A DNA stretch of 64,000 nucleotides from Girardinichthys multiradiatus (lineage: Eukaryota > Chordata > Actinopteri > Cyprinodontiformes > Goodeidae), in contig NC_061797.1 in NCBI RefSeq assembly GCF_021462225.1, positions 38,342,147-38,406,146 of the forward strand. Direction: 5' to 3'. The position numbers and the translations under genes were made by a program. Below, piece after piece: positions 1-12,075 of this stretch (position 1 is the stretch's first letter; every line of letters starts with the position of its first letter). A model generated the notes under the pieces. The model ran no database searches. It was not told the origin of the DNA and saw only the letters and a list, made by a program, of their open reading frames with translations.

Positions 1-741
1 AAATATGAAAACAGATTACCTCTAAATGGAACCAGTTGTTCATCCACTGTTATGTCAGGCCCTGGATTGTAGAGGTAGGGCAGCCGCTCCGCCCACTTGT
101 CCCATACCTCTCTTATGGCTGCAAGTTTGTCTGTCACACGGTCATCAAATCGTAGCAGTCTTGAGTAGGTGTGAAAGACTTTGAGTGGCATTGTGGCTCG
201 GAAAATTGGCCTTCCACTCTCAGCATCCCATAGACTAGCTGCAGCCTCACCTCGGGACCTGTATACACCTGCTAAGATTAGCAGCCCTAAGTGGGCCTGC
301 AGGTCAGTCTCATCCATCTTTTTCCAGCTGTCTCCATATTTGCGAAAACCCTCCAGATTTGTCATCCCCAGGATTATTTTTTTCTATTGCTGGTGTGATA
401 AACAGGTAGAATGTAGAGACAATATCATGGGCATGAGAAACGGCATACCTTGTGGGTCCTGGGGTCATCTTTATGATGTTTTGTTCTGCATGCCTGCCGT
501 GTTGGTCATATGCTGCTGAGGACCATCTTATTTTGCCATTTTTTGAAAGGAAAGTCTCTCTTTCAGCTTCAGGGTTTTCTTCTTCTTCTGAAGATGATTC
601 ATCATGCTCTGGGTTGTATTCCTCCCCATCTTCTTCTTCGGATACATCCTCCACTTCCTCTTCTGAGGAATCAGAGTTGTCTTGCTGGACATCTGAGAAA
701 ATCAGCTCTACAGCGTCTTCAGCAGTAAAACGCACACTCAA
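1..741 (-). pseudogene. piggyBac transposase (PGBD-like), N-terminal half, frameshifted
   Basis: Cut-and-paste DDD transposase of the piggyBac family. In order, the translated minus strand shows a short lead-in, a long Glu/Asp/Ser-rich acidic stretch of about 45 residues (usual at the N-terminus of PGBD proteins), the block WSSAAYDQHGRHA, the conserved stretch around LQAHLGLLILAGVYRS, and near base 40 the motif DITVDEQLVPFRG. That last motif carries the first catalytic aspartate; the other two lie beyond the window. A run of seven T at 377-383 sits where the frame changes, so a one-base slip there most likely broke the gene. The family's start is probably near 739-741, where this copy has TTG instead of ATG (inference). 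After FRG, at about 16-21, the DNA reads AGAG/GTAATC and leaves the family pattern; this could be a splice donor or damage. Confidence 0.88.
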
Positions 742-955
742 GGCTTCAGCGCAGACAGAATTCGGGGTCCTGTTATCTGCAGCACCTTTATAACCTCTGG
801 AAATAAACAGGTGGTTTTCTGAAGCCTGCGAGAAAACCACCTGATTTGCCTTGTTTACTTCTGCTACTGATTGATCTGAGACACATCTAAAACATTGTAA
901 CATTCTGTTGTTTGTAGATAACTCTGTGACCTTGATTTCAACTCTATTTGTCTCA

Positions 956-972
956 CGGGTCATTTTGACCCG
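956..972. repeat. Perfect 7-bp inverted repeat, GGGTCA/TGACCC, in piggyBac end
   Basis: CGGGTCA at 956-962 and TGACCCG at 966-972 flank a TTT spacer. It lies just outside the transposase frame and is typical of subterminal motifs in piggyBac ends, so it is probably a transposase-binding or structural element. Confidence 0.75.
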
Positions 973-1020
973 AAGACCACCTTTGTACCTTTTTTTCAAC
1001 TAAGTGAAACTTTATATAGC

Positions 1021-1130
<110 letters not shown>

Positions 1131-1257
1131 TTAAGAGCTTTCTTTCTATAAATTGGTGATTATCACCTACAACTACTGAAAACACATAATTCAGTTTTTC
1201 AGAAACTTACTATTTTACTTAAGAATAATTAACAAAGATTATTAATACGATCTATAG

Positions 1258-2157
1258 TAGTTACACTCAATAGTTGGTCCAAGCAGTTTTTTCATGAATT
1301 ACTGCATCATCGCTTTGTGTTACGAAGAGGATCAGTCTGTGGCAATGCAACGGGCTAAGCTCCGGTGTCTTTAATAGCAACCTTTAATAGCCTACATTCT
1401 CCATGGGGTTTACGTCTGACAAGTTTGCTGGTGAACCAAGCATTTTCATACCCTGATCATTGATGCAGTTATTAGTACTTTTGACAGTATGAGCAGGTCC
1501 CAAATCCTGTTGGAAACAAAATCATTATCTCCACAAAGCTTTTCAGTAGAAGGAAACAAGAAGTGCTCTATAACATTCTGGTGGAAGTCTGCACTGACTT
1601 TAGTGTTTATGGAGCACAGTGGGCCAACACCTGCAGATGACATGACTCTCGAAATCATCACTGCACTGACAGGGGAAACATCATACTGGACCTCAGGCAA
1701 CTAACGTTCTGTGCCTCTCCACTCTTCCTCCAGACTCCAGAACCGTGTTCTTCCAAATAAAATTCAGTTTACTCTAATCTAAAAAGAGGACTTTGAATCA
1801 CTGTGTAACTGTCCAGTAATTTTCTTCCTCAGTCTAGGTAAGATGCTTCAGGAGTAGCCTAACAAGAGGAATAACCCAGTTGTAGCCCATATCCTTGGTA
1901 CGTCTGTTTGTGGTTTTTAATGAAGAACTGACTCCAGCTGCATTCACACTAAATTGGGCTTTGCTTCATGATCCTTTCAAGGCCACTGGTATCCCTGTTG
2001 CTATCTTTTCTACCACACTTTCTCCTTCCACTAAACTTTCCATTAATATGTTTGCATGAAATATATCACTGTATGTGTAATGAATCTATTTTTGAGATTC
2101 ACTTTTTGAATTGAATTGCTGAAATAATGATAGTCTCATTTATTGAGGTGCACTTGT
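1258..2157 (-). pseudogene. Tc1-type transposase remnant, family A
   Basis: DDE transposase of the Tc1 branch, badly decayed. The minus strand between 1700 and 1446 reads a degenerate catalytic core with VMSSAGVGPLC followed by an FHQNVIEHFLFPS segment, matching the usual block after the second catalytic motif. Sequence to the left (about 1290-1440) corresponds to the C-terminal third and that to the right (1700-2050) to the DNA-binding half. The outer 5' end, with its 'ttattgaggtgcac' terminal signature, is at about 2138-2157. Many stops and frameshifts interrupt it, so it cannot be active. The same family appears again at 23077-23506, and a lone terminus at about 43405-43490. Confidence 0.85.
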
Positions 2158-4009
2158 AACTAATCAACCCTCTTTTTCTAAAAAGTTCCATGAACATTAA
2201 TTAGCAGTGACTGTGACTTATTTTTTGGTAACTCAAGGGATTAAAAGAAAAGTCTGACTTAACAATACTTTTTCATTATTCATCACATAAGGAACCTACA
2301 ACTATTATTTATTGTAATAAACACATGCCTCATAAATAAATGTGTGCTTTATGCATCCATGAATGATTTATTCTTAATATGCTGTGCAAATATAAATTCC
2401 TAGCCTTATCTCCTCTACAGATGTCTCCTCTTCCAGCCGGTCAGCAGTCAGAGTGTGCCAGTGGTTGTTCGGACTCTCTTATGTTCATGTTTGCTCCTCC
2501 ACCTATGCCTCAGTGGCTGGGTGTGAACATAAATGTTTTTCTTTGTTTTTACTTTTCACTTTAGTTATACGTTTTTGGAGAATTATTTTTAATAAGATAG
2601 GATGCTGAGGTACCTGACAAGGAGAAGGTGCTTTGTCTCGAGGGTCTTCAACATCCACATCCTTTTACTGAAACTAAAAATTTGGTCATTCATTTTCGAC
2701 TGTGCAGGACATTTTAGTGTGATTTAGGCTTTTAATCTGACATAACTTTCTGAAGTTTTATATAAGGTTTAATTACCTTAGGTAATATTAATGCTCCTAA
2801 ATCACTCAGACTCATAACTGATCAAAATCAACCTTTCTTACAAGATTGCATAATTCCGTAGATTTTAATTTTATTTACAACCAACACAAAATTTGACACT
2901 TGAACAAAAATGTAAAAATTGACAGATGGCAAGAATTATATTTTTTCTCAATTGCACAATATTTGCTCTTTGCTAAAACTAAATGTAACAAAACATAATC
3001 ACCCATCAGACAAATATAAAACAAATTTAATTTTCACTTGTCCACTAATGTAGTATAGCCATAATTAAAACTGATTAAACATCAAAGAGCTAATTGGGGC
3101 TTATTTTTTTTCTCAGAAGCTAAAATGGAAAGGATTTTGCGATCTAATTCTGAATCCTAACACTTTGCTTTGATCTAAGAAACAAAAGTTTGGAAAACAG
3201 ATGAGATCAACTCTCGGGACCACCTTTGTGAACCACCACGGTGCGGCAACTCTGCAGTAAACAGATGTATACTGATATATATACATAGATGTATACTGAT
3301 TCCTCTTTAGGGCCCAGTGAGGCACTGATAGTCACACATAAAACAAGAACGTCGGCAAAGGTACTAGATTGATGTCGTATCACTGTTTTTTCCATGTGAG
3401 GCACATTTTAAAATGTTGGCTTCTAAACAGGCTCTAACGTTACATTACATAGATAATATGCTAGTTTCACAAGAGAAGCAACACTGAATTATATTGATTT
3501 ACATTGAAGCATGTAAAATGCACTAAACCTTACTTTGATTATCAGCTTTCTTTGAATATATTTTGTTGTACAACATGGTAATCTTAGGTGAGAAACAATT
3601 GCCCTTTGTATTTATCATATACAACGCTGAAGAAACTGCATTGCAGGTAATTAAAAAATAAATCAATCCAAACTTTATGATTTAAAAATGTCATGTGTTA
3701 GAATGACACCAAGGCTATAGTAACAAAAACACTGTTGAAGGGGATATACAAAGTGAGGAGAGTACTGGGACAAGTGTGAAAACTGCAACCAGGACCAAGA
3801 ATGAGTTTAATGGTAAAGTGTAACAACAGTTTCAGTTTGTTGTCTAATTTTGGTAAACCTGTGTAAATGTAAAGTGATGTGGTCTCAGTTTCATGTTCTT
3901 AACTGACAGGACTGACATCTGGTGGGGTCTGGTTTAAGGTATTCTGCATTATAGAGCTAATGTTGTCTTTTTATGATCTCACGCCTCCTCATTATTCTTA
4001 GATCTGGTA
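2158..4009. other. No gene identified; AT-rich unique sequence
   Basis: No coding frame or transposon signature is recognised. At 2421-2520 a 100-base open stretch is bounded by a pyrimidine-rich tract ending in ACAG and by GTGTGA, so it could be an exon; nothing confirms it. At 3262-3301 the 14-mer beginning agatgtatac occurs twice in tandem. Confidence 0.5.
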
Positions 4010-4265
4010 CATGTTGACTGTTCTCTGTAAAACCGTAAAAAATTGTCATTTAAGATCTCAGTAGATCAGCGGTTTCTGAAATATTCAGAAGAGCCTGTCT
4101 AGCACCCAAAACCATGCCACATTCAAAGTGACTTAAATCCCCTTTCATCCCCCATTCTAAAGCTTGGTTAGACTCCCAAATGCAGTTGCTGCTACGTGAT
4201 TGGCAGGGGGTGGCAACTTAAGCACCCAGGCAATTGAACAGGTGTACCTAGTAATGTGGCCAGTG
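4010..4265 (-). mobile_element. Tc1-type transposon, 5' terminal fragment, family B
   Basis: On the minus strand this begins with the terminal repeat around 'aggtacacctgttcaattg' at about 4230-4262 and runs into a decayed transposase N-terminus starting near the ATG at about 4155. Its residues match the helix-turn-helix entry of the family (a degraded GDxSDFERG-like start, then the SETA region). It stops at about 4010, so only 5' sequence is present. The same family, on the plus strand, gives the longer remnant at 7653-8690. Confidence 0.8.
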
Positions 4266-6436
4266 AGTTTACAAGAAATTTCATATATGATTTGTTACTT
4301 GTTAAATAACTAAGTTGTACAAGAGTATGTTTTCATATATTGGTTCTGTTATATTATGTGGTTGCAAATTGCTGTCTTGTCAATTCAGTGTTGTCAGCTA
4401 TTATTTCTTATTCAATTTGCATGCCAAATGACAGGAATTCCCCTTCCACACCCCCTCAATTTAGTAGCCTATTATTGTGGCTGCCATTGAAGAGATTGAC
4501 ACACGTCTACACTCCCCCCTACTGAAAGGTTTGTAGTATACAGTAATTACAGCTCTTTTGTGTTAGAAAGTGTAGTGTAAACACTGCTGCATCAAACTAA
4601 ATGATTCAATGTTTGTGTGATTGGAGCATTGTCAAAATCACTAGTCTCACGTTTTCACATCTGTGGTTAGACTTTGTTTGTGTTTTGGGATATCAAACGC
4701 CTAAGTATGCAGTGGCGCATGTGAGGTCAGTTGTACACTGCTGTCTGTGTCTTAAATGAGCCACTTTACTGCTGCTTTTACAATGATAAAATGAGGACTC
4801 CAAATGAGGCAGAGCAAAAACATGATGTTGATAAATTTATAATCAAATGGGGCTTAGCCTTGGGCGGAATAAACATGAAGCACATTATCACATGATGAAG
4901 ATGTTGGGTGGACTGTCTCTAAATACTGAAAGGCTTTTGCTAAGCAGAGGTTTAGAAGACTGGGTGGTGATTACATTGTAATTGAGAGGAGGGGGTTGGG
5001 GCAAACCGCTGGTAGGATAATAGCCTGTTATTTCGGGGGTCAAGAGAAAATGATTACGCCAACTCTGCGTCTGTATCGAGGCTCATTCTTTCGATTTTAC
5101 TTTTTTATTTTCTGATTTCCAAAATGTTGGGCAGGGAGCCATCTGGAGAGGAATTATGTGGAGAGGCTGTCAAGTGTAATTCATCGCAGTCTGTTGTGGC
5201 TTAAAGGGATGCGATGGGAAAGGGAGTTGATTCATGAAACAGCAAAAGCAGCAGCTTCATTTTGTTCTGTTCCTTGTCCTAACTACCCTTGGTACCGGCC
5301 TCATATCTGGAAATATGGAGTAACTTTAAACTACACTTCTACCTTGATGCTACAACAAAAACTAATTTGCCACCTTGTTTGTTTTGTTGTCAAGTATATC
5401 ATGCTTTGTTGCTCTGTTAAACCCTTGCTTAGACAGATTTTCCTCAGACCTCTATCAACCAATATATTCACTGAAATCTTGTCCACAGAGGCAACAAGCT
5501 GCCTTGGCTTTTACAACCACAGCCTGTTGCCCTATTAAAAAAAACATTCTGAACTTGGCTATAACTCAGGCTTCTGGACATCTTCACATTGACCCATTGC
5601 TGCTTTGATTGGGCATTTCTGTCAAAAGAACCTGCCATCACTATGGAGGAGGTTTATGAGGCACAAACAGGAGCTGTGTTTATTTTTTATGACAGACTTA
5701 CCAAATAAATGAGAAGAAAGAGAAAATGCAAGCGGTACCATCAATTCCACAACATGTTCGTGAAATGCTGTCCTGTACTTGCAGTCATTTTTTACAGGGA
5801 TGTGTGCGTGTGTTGAAAAATTTCTCCTTCGTACTTCATTGATGTTTATTTTATACAGCTCATTTAATTCATGCAAACATTATCATGCTCTGCTGGACGG
5901 CATTGCACCTCTACTCATTCATATAAAAGGCTTCACTTGTATGTATTTTGAATAATCTACCACACCACATCTCAGGGCATGCGGCCTGCCAGTCTGCTGG
6001 AAATACTGTCTTGGATTTTGTTGGAGATCATGTTAGGAAGCTATAAAACCATGAAGAAACAATCTGAAAGTATAAGACAGATTATGTGACAATTGCTCGA
6101 CAATTTGCTGTTTGGTTTGCTGTGAAAGATGTCAAAATGTCTTACTTGACTTATTAATGACTAATTCTAAGCAATGTCACCTGAGTGATACTGCAAAGCA
6201 TTCTCCTTAAGCAAGACAAAAGAAAATATGATTAAATAAAAATACGAGTTAATGAACCCTGCCTGTTTTCAAATGTTGTTTTTATTAACTAAACTGTAAA
6301 TTGTTTGTTGTCAATCATAAACTTAAAAACTCAATTTTATTGTCTATAAGTTATACATATATTGCAGGTGCTCTGCTGAAATGAGAATTTTCTGAACTTA
6401 CGCGCAAACTGCTCTAGTTGGTGGAAACTCACTAAA
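4266..6436. other. No gene identified; possible conserved non-coding sequence near 4690-5300
   Basis: No transposon or coding signature is recognised. Sequence from about 4690 to 5300 is of higher complexity and GC than its surroundings and has no repeat family that I know, so it is a reasonable place to look for a conserved regulatory element. Open frames here (for example 5158-5538) have no recognisable protein features. Confidence 0.45.
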
Positions 6437-6974
6437 ACCACTAACACCCTGAACATACCAGCATGAAACAGTGAAGGCAGAAAAATGTTGTGGGAATCAT
6501 TTTCTTTAGCAAGGATGGGGAAGCTGGTCAGAGTTGATGGAAAGACGGGTGGTGCTACAGGGTAATCCTGGAAGAAAACCTGTTAGAGTTTGCAAAGACT
6601 TGAGACTGATAACCCTAAGTCTAACTGAGAATCTGTGGCAAGACTTGAACGTGTATGTTAACTGGCCCTGTCCTTCCAATCTGACTGAGCTTCAGCTATT
6701 TTGCAAAGAATAATGGGCATAAAGTTCTGTCTAGAAGTTGTGGTGTAATGAAGCACTGACTCAATGTGATTCAGATTTTTTGATTACAAATGTTTACCTA
6801 TGAAAAGTTTGAAAACCATTTACCCTTTTTTTCAACCTGTTTCTTCAACTTCATAATGTGTGACTTCTTGTGCGACTTTACATTGGTCTGTTAAGTGAAA
6901 CCCCAGTGTACTGATGATTATGGTTGTAGTGTGAAAATATTTAATCGGTATGAATACTTTTGCAAGGCACTGTA
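6437..6974 (+). pseudogene. Tc1-type transposase remnant, family C, 3' half with terminal repeat
   Basis: Plus-strand sequence matches the second half of a very common fish Tc1 family: 'aagctggtcagagttgatgg', then the ENLWQDL region (nonsense-ridden), then the 3' untranslated part and the end signature 'gaatacttttgcaaggcactgta' at about 6951-6973. Internal deletions remove the segment with the third catalytic acidic residue. Stops and frameshifts make it inactive. Copies of the same family occur at 46073-47118, 51364-52021 and 61790-62150, with a terminus scrap at 33400-33436. Confidence 0.88.
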
Positions 6975-7652
6975 TTTTGATCATGCTTTCTAAATGTGCA
7001 AGGAAATGATATGTAGTGCTTTCCAAAAACATTAGACAATACCCTGTCAAGAAGGTTAATTTGAAGGGCCATTGTACCATCCATGAAAAATTACTTTAGT
7101 GATACCCCCTCCTGTTTAAATTAAGGAACATACAAAAAACAATCAATTTTAGTTTTCAGATCTGACCAAGACTACCTAAAATCATCTTTTCAGTTCAAAA
7201 AGGACAAAATAATGTTAGACACAAAAAAATAAATCAGCATGTCCTCAGCAGGTCTAAACATGAGTAAAGAGTCAATCAGACAAACAGCAAAACATGAGAC
7301 AGAGGGTTGTTTATGCAGTATAATATAGCATGTCATTACCCTAATTATTTATTTAATGCAAACAAATAAAAAATGCAGAAGCAGAATGTGAAACTACACA
7401 CTCAGTGCTTGAGAGGGTTAGTAGCTGCCAGGTGCTGATAATCAGTGTGCCAAATATTCTTCATCAACTGATCATTAGCATATGTGTGCTGCCCATTATT
7501 AACTGATGCTCATATAGAATGGCTTGCATGGATTATATGCTTTATGTTCTGAAGAAAAAAGGAAAAATGATGTGGACCAAACTGGTGTGAATATTTCAGA
7601 ACATTTTGATTTGATAAGATTTTCATGCAAAACTATATCTGGTTCACAGTGA
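6975..7652. other. No gene identified; AT-rich intergenic or intronic sequence
   Basis: I see no coding potential, RNA gene or mobile-element signature here. Confidence 0.5.
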
Positions 7653-8690
7653 ATGGTCAAAAAAATGAAAAAAATCCACTTAGTAGAAAACGCATTGTTG
7701 AAGTCAGAATTCAAAGGGGAATGGGCAGACTGGATTGAGATGAATGCAACAGTAGTTCAAATAGCCACTTGTTGCAACCAATGTATGGTGAATACATTCT
7801 TGTGCAACCTGCTGCTCCTTAAAGCAGGGCTTTAGCAACAGAAGACCACACCAGGCCCCATTCCAGTCAGCTATTAACAAGAACCTGATGCTAGAATCTG
7901 CAGAGGCTCAACTAAATTAGATAATAAAAGTTTGGAAGAAACAATGCCAGGTCTTGATGATAATACATTGATTCTTGATGAGTCTCAATTTCAACTGCAA
8001 CATTCAGCTAGTAGGGTCAGAATTTGTCATAAACAGCAAGAAAACATTGATTCAACTGCCTTGTATCAATGGTTCAGTGGTGTAATGGTGTGGGAGATAT
8101 TTTCTTGGGACACTCTGGGCTCCTGCACAGCAACTAGTCATCATTTAAACAGCACAGACTACCCAAATATTGTTGTTCATTAAGGCTGCACAATGTATCA
8201 CAATGTATTGTTATCGCATCAATCCTGTACACAGAATGTATATCACAAACAACTGCCTCAACTGCAACAAATGTAAGTAATTTGTTGCAGTACTTCCAAA
8301 TGTAATTATGCAAGTACCAAGCATTCAGGGTTTTTATGCTAGTAAAATATATCTGGTGATGCTTGTTGTTTATTGCAGCAGAAATTTGTTTGGGAGGACA
8401 TTGAGATGTTTTGGTATATTCGTTAATGAACTTCGACCAAAAAGCCAAACAGCAGATGTAAGATAGACTACACATTATCAGGGGTCTATTCTTGCATTAA
8501 ACCCAAAGCTCAAACACATTGACACTGTTAGGTTCTGTGTTTATTCATCAGAAGTCATATCATAATTGCAACATTCACTAACATGTGGCATGTTTTCCTG
8601 ATTTTGTTAATGACCACTGTGTTTCCTATGGCTACCTCCGGCTGGATAATGCACCATGTCACAAAGCTCAGATCATCTCAAGCCAACTGA
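7653..8690 (+). pseudogene. Tc1-type transposase remnant, family B, split by about 400 bp
   Basis: The plus strand reads, in order, a degraded N-terminal/linker region (7690-7930), then at 7932-8183 the catalytic block LDESQFQLQHS...SRVRICHKQQ and VMVWEIFSWDTLG. This is the DES(R/K)F box with the first catalytic Asp of Tc1 transposases. After 8183 the match breaks off and resumes at about 8605 with DNAPCHKAQIIS, which carries the second catalytic Asp. The 8184-8600 stretch between is unrelated to Tc1 and starts with 'ggctgcacaatgtatcac', resembling the beginning of a common fish repeat, so it may be a later insertion; I could not define clean ends or a target duplication. The C-terminal part after the second Asp is missing. 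Confidence 0.87.
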
Positions 8691-10090
8691 GATGAAAGCC
8701 TTTTTCTTTCTCTTTCTGTTGTCTGTCATTGTAGCCGATAATTCCCTAACGCACAAACATTTCAATACAACTAATTCTATCTACTGTATATAGTGCCAAG
8801 TCACACAGCAAATGTCAAATAAAAGAAACAGGTCCAGTAAATACCCAGTTGTATACTATCCAGTTCAGTCAAAATTTATTCAATTTAACTCAGTTTATTC
8901 TTGCACAGTCCAATGCAAGATTCCAATTCCGATCAAAAGCCAATTTCAATGCAATTCCATCCTTTTATATTCAGGTACGTTCCAATTGAGTTGATTATTA
9001 CAGGTCAAAATGCAAATAAATAAAAAATACTCAAATATTTGCAAATAATATGGTAAAAAAAAAAACATTATTGGCTGTTCTAAAGGCAAAGAGGCAATTT
9101 ATATTTCTATCTATCGGTTGGTACTGTACTTGGATGGCAGTTTTTCCCGTTGTCTGCAAGTCACACACACCTCCAGGAGGTGAAAAGCATCCGTTAACTG
9201 ATTTCAGAATACATAGCTACAGATAAGTTGTCACCTTCACTGCCAAATATGGGGCGTTGCAATTACCTCTTACCAATAATTGATGCAGTCTCAATATACT
9301 ACTACATTGCGTGCTACTTTGGTGCAAATTTGACCTGGTGATTTTTTCTCTTCCAACTGGCACTTGCCATGTCATCACTTGCTAGCCTGTATTTAGTGTA
9401 GGATTACAATAACAGGTTTTCTTGTTAAACATTCAGATTTACACCACAGCAATATGTTTTGTTTCAGTTTAAAAGAAAAAATATATATTTTTTCTTTTTC
9501 TTTGGTAGTCATCAGTTTTATTAGTCAATGTTGAGTCCTACTATCTAACAGAGGCACAGAGGAAAAATAAGACATTATAACCTTGCCAGTTGAATTAAAG
9601 TCCATTAGGCAGATTTATTGTTCTCTCAGAATGCATATTTGAGCCAAACATCCATTTCACGTGTCCAATGAGTCATACTTTATTAAATTCCATGTGTTGA
9701 AGATAGAGGGGGTATTTCATTAAGCTGCGCAAGTATATGAATTAATTAAAGTCCCATTTTTTAATTCAATATAAATGTCAGACTCTTTGTGTGGCAGGAT
9801 ATTGAAATCAATCAGGTTTTAATATTATGTGATCCACTGCCGCTGACATGGGTCTGCACATCTGTGTCTCATATTGGCTGCTCATGTATGAGGGGTCTAA
9901 GCGCTCAAGTGTGTCTCACCTGAGGTAGAGCTACATTTGCACATGCTACACAGTAGAGCAACACAGCAGTGATGTTGAAAGAAAAACTCCTAAATTCATC
10001 GTACTAAACTGAAATAGAAAAACAAATCAATTTCGGGGGAAGATAGACAGAAATCAGCTGATTTTATTGTGATCTCTCAAGCTCATTTTA
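8691..10090. other. No gene; possible interspersed-repeat fragment at 8780-8995
   Basis: Bases 8780-8995 have a wording (tatatagtgccaagtcacac, then repeated attca/ttcaatt steps) that I associate with a fish interspersed repeat, but I cannot assign it. The rest is AT-rich, with no supported gene. Confidence 0.4.
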
Positions 10091-10560
10091 ACAGTCCTGT
10101 GAAAAGAATTTGCCCTCTTGTGCCACTTCAGGCCCAATGGAGGGTTTTCAAGCATGAACAGTCTGTTTAAGGTTTTAATTGGATTTAAATCTCTACTTTT
10201 AGTAGGCGTCATTCTTAGGTGCTGGTGTAATTCAGATCTTTGTACTGCTAGACCTAAGTAAACTTGAGTCCTTCGGTCACAGTCTGATTGCCAGACATTC
10301 TACGTCAGTGTTTTCTAGTAGAGAACAGGAGGCATGGTTCTATGAACTACAACAAGTCGTCTCGACCCTGAAGCACCAAAGCAGCCCCAATCATCACACT
10401 AACTCCACCATGATTGACCGTTGCTTTGTTGTTCTTTTTCTGTAAAAGTGTTAGCTGTCCACCAGATGTACCATGATGCATTTCTGTCAAAGAAGTTTGA
10501 CTTTTGTCTTATCCTTCAACTGAATACTTTTTGAAAAGTCTTGGGGACTATTACGTTTTT
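10091..10560 (-). pseudogene. Tc1-type transposase remnant, family D, 3' part
   Basis: Read on the minus strand this is the C-terminal half of another fish Tc1 family. It has the region before the second catalytic Asp (around 10380-10420, corresponding to 'gatggtttggggctgcttt' in better copies), a degraded DLNPI block near 10190, and the end repeat with 'tgtgaaaagaatttgccctc' at 10096-10115. Substitutions and small indels are frequent and no open frame survives. The N-terminal half is not recognisable to the right of 10560. Confidence 0.75.
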
Positions 10561-12075
10561 TGTTGTTTTTTTTTTAAATAAGAGGAGCGCCTTTGTGTTG
10601 TGTTTCGTCAGCAGTACTTTTCACCTTGGAACTCAACTGAGTGCTGTTGTTCTGGGTTATTTTGTGTCCTTCCAGATTAATCATCAATAAACCTTTGGAG
10701 TAGTTTTGGCAATATTTGCCTCCAATATCATCATATCTAAGAGAATTGTGTGTTATGCAGATATTTGCTACAAACAGCTTATGAAAGTCCTGTATTTTGT
10801 CATAGAGAAAATTTTGAATTTTGGGTAAAAGATGTAAGTTCAGGAGAAAACATTGGTTTTGCATTATATCAGTATTTTTGTGAATAGATAATAATGCTCT
10901 TGTTAGAGCAATGTTTCATTTGCTGCCCTCTGCTGAAGAACTGTAGCTCTAAGCTATTTACAGTAGACAGGAGTGCCTAAGCAACACCTGAACAATGGTC
11001 CCACCATGTCATTTTAGCACATAATATCCTCCAGCACATAACATTGTACTCACATGTGAATCTGTATAGCTGGGTGGGATCTAAAGTGAGATAATATTTA
11101 ATATATTAATTCTACAGCAAGATTGTTATGTCATACATTTTCTTTATTACATTTTGTCAAGAGGACAGTCAAAATGATTAAAAAAGGGACCATAACTATC
11201 ACTGAGTTGTACTAATGATAATGGTAACAATATTTTGGTTAGCAACAAACCACAGTGTCCTTTAATCCTCCCTGAATCAATATCCAATGGTCCAGTTGCA
11301 AAGTTGCAAAGTTGCAGGTAGTAATCATGAACCAGTTTATATTCTAATGAGCCTGACATTAGATGGAAGTGTTGAAAGGGCAGTGCTCCACGATGCCAAG
11401 CAAAGGAAAATCTCGACTCTTATTAAAGGAGGTAGAAACTCAGCTGACTATAATTTGTGGTAATTGGCAAGACGTTCTGCCTCAGTGTGCAATACACATC
11501 CTGTTCAGTCACACTGTGTGCCTCCAATTCAAAAAGAAGCAAAAAAAGCATAATTATGTTTATTACTTTTGCTCGCGCGTAGTGAGTACAATCGATCCCA
11601 ACTGGATGGCTTCAGTCTCACAATATATGATACTGCTTAATGAAACTTCTAATTATTTTTGCTGACTGATCTAGGGAGAGTAGTAACATTCACATAATGA
11701 GCCATGCTTGTGCCCTTTCTGGTTCAGCTGTTACATGAAGGCTTCCTCACAGTTACAGCAGGCTGGTAAAAACGAGAGCTGGACTGAGCATGCAACACCC
11801 ATAAAAATACTACTTGTGCTTTTTTTCTGAAGCAAAAACATTGCTGACATTAATAAACTTCATTTAGGGGGGAAAATGTCATTTAGTAATTTTGACAACA
11901 TATTCAACAATCATCTCAATATCTCAATCTCAAAGCAATGATGTTGCTTACAGGCAAATTAATAATAAAACAAACAAATTATGAGTGGAATATTAGAAGT
12001 AATTTGTTTGTCTGTATAGTATTTGCTTAATGGTGATTTAAAAAAGCTTATTTTAAGTTGAATATAAAGTGTTAG
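10561..12075. other. No gene identified; unique AT-rich sequence
   Basis: No repeat family or coding signature is recognised. Open frames at 10574-10864 and 11147-11665 have ordinary base composition and no protein features. Confidence 0.5.

Noticed and set aside
452..793. Ser-rich plus-strand frame
   Set aside because: It is the complement of the acidic Glu/Asp/Ser stretch of the piggyBac transposase, which turns into Ser/Leu-rich peptide.
8184..8600. Defined transposon inside the Tc1 at 7653-8690
   Set aside because: The sequence is clearly extra relative to Tc1 and begins like a known fish repeat, but no inverted ends or target duplication could be found, so no element is claimed.
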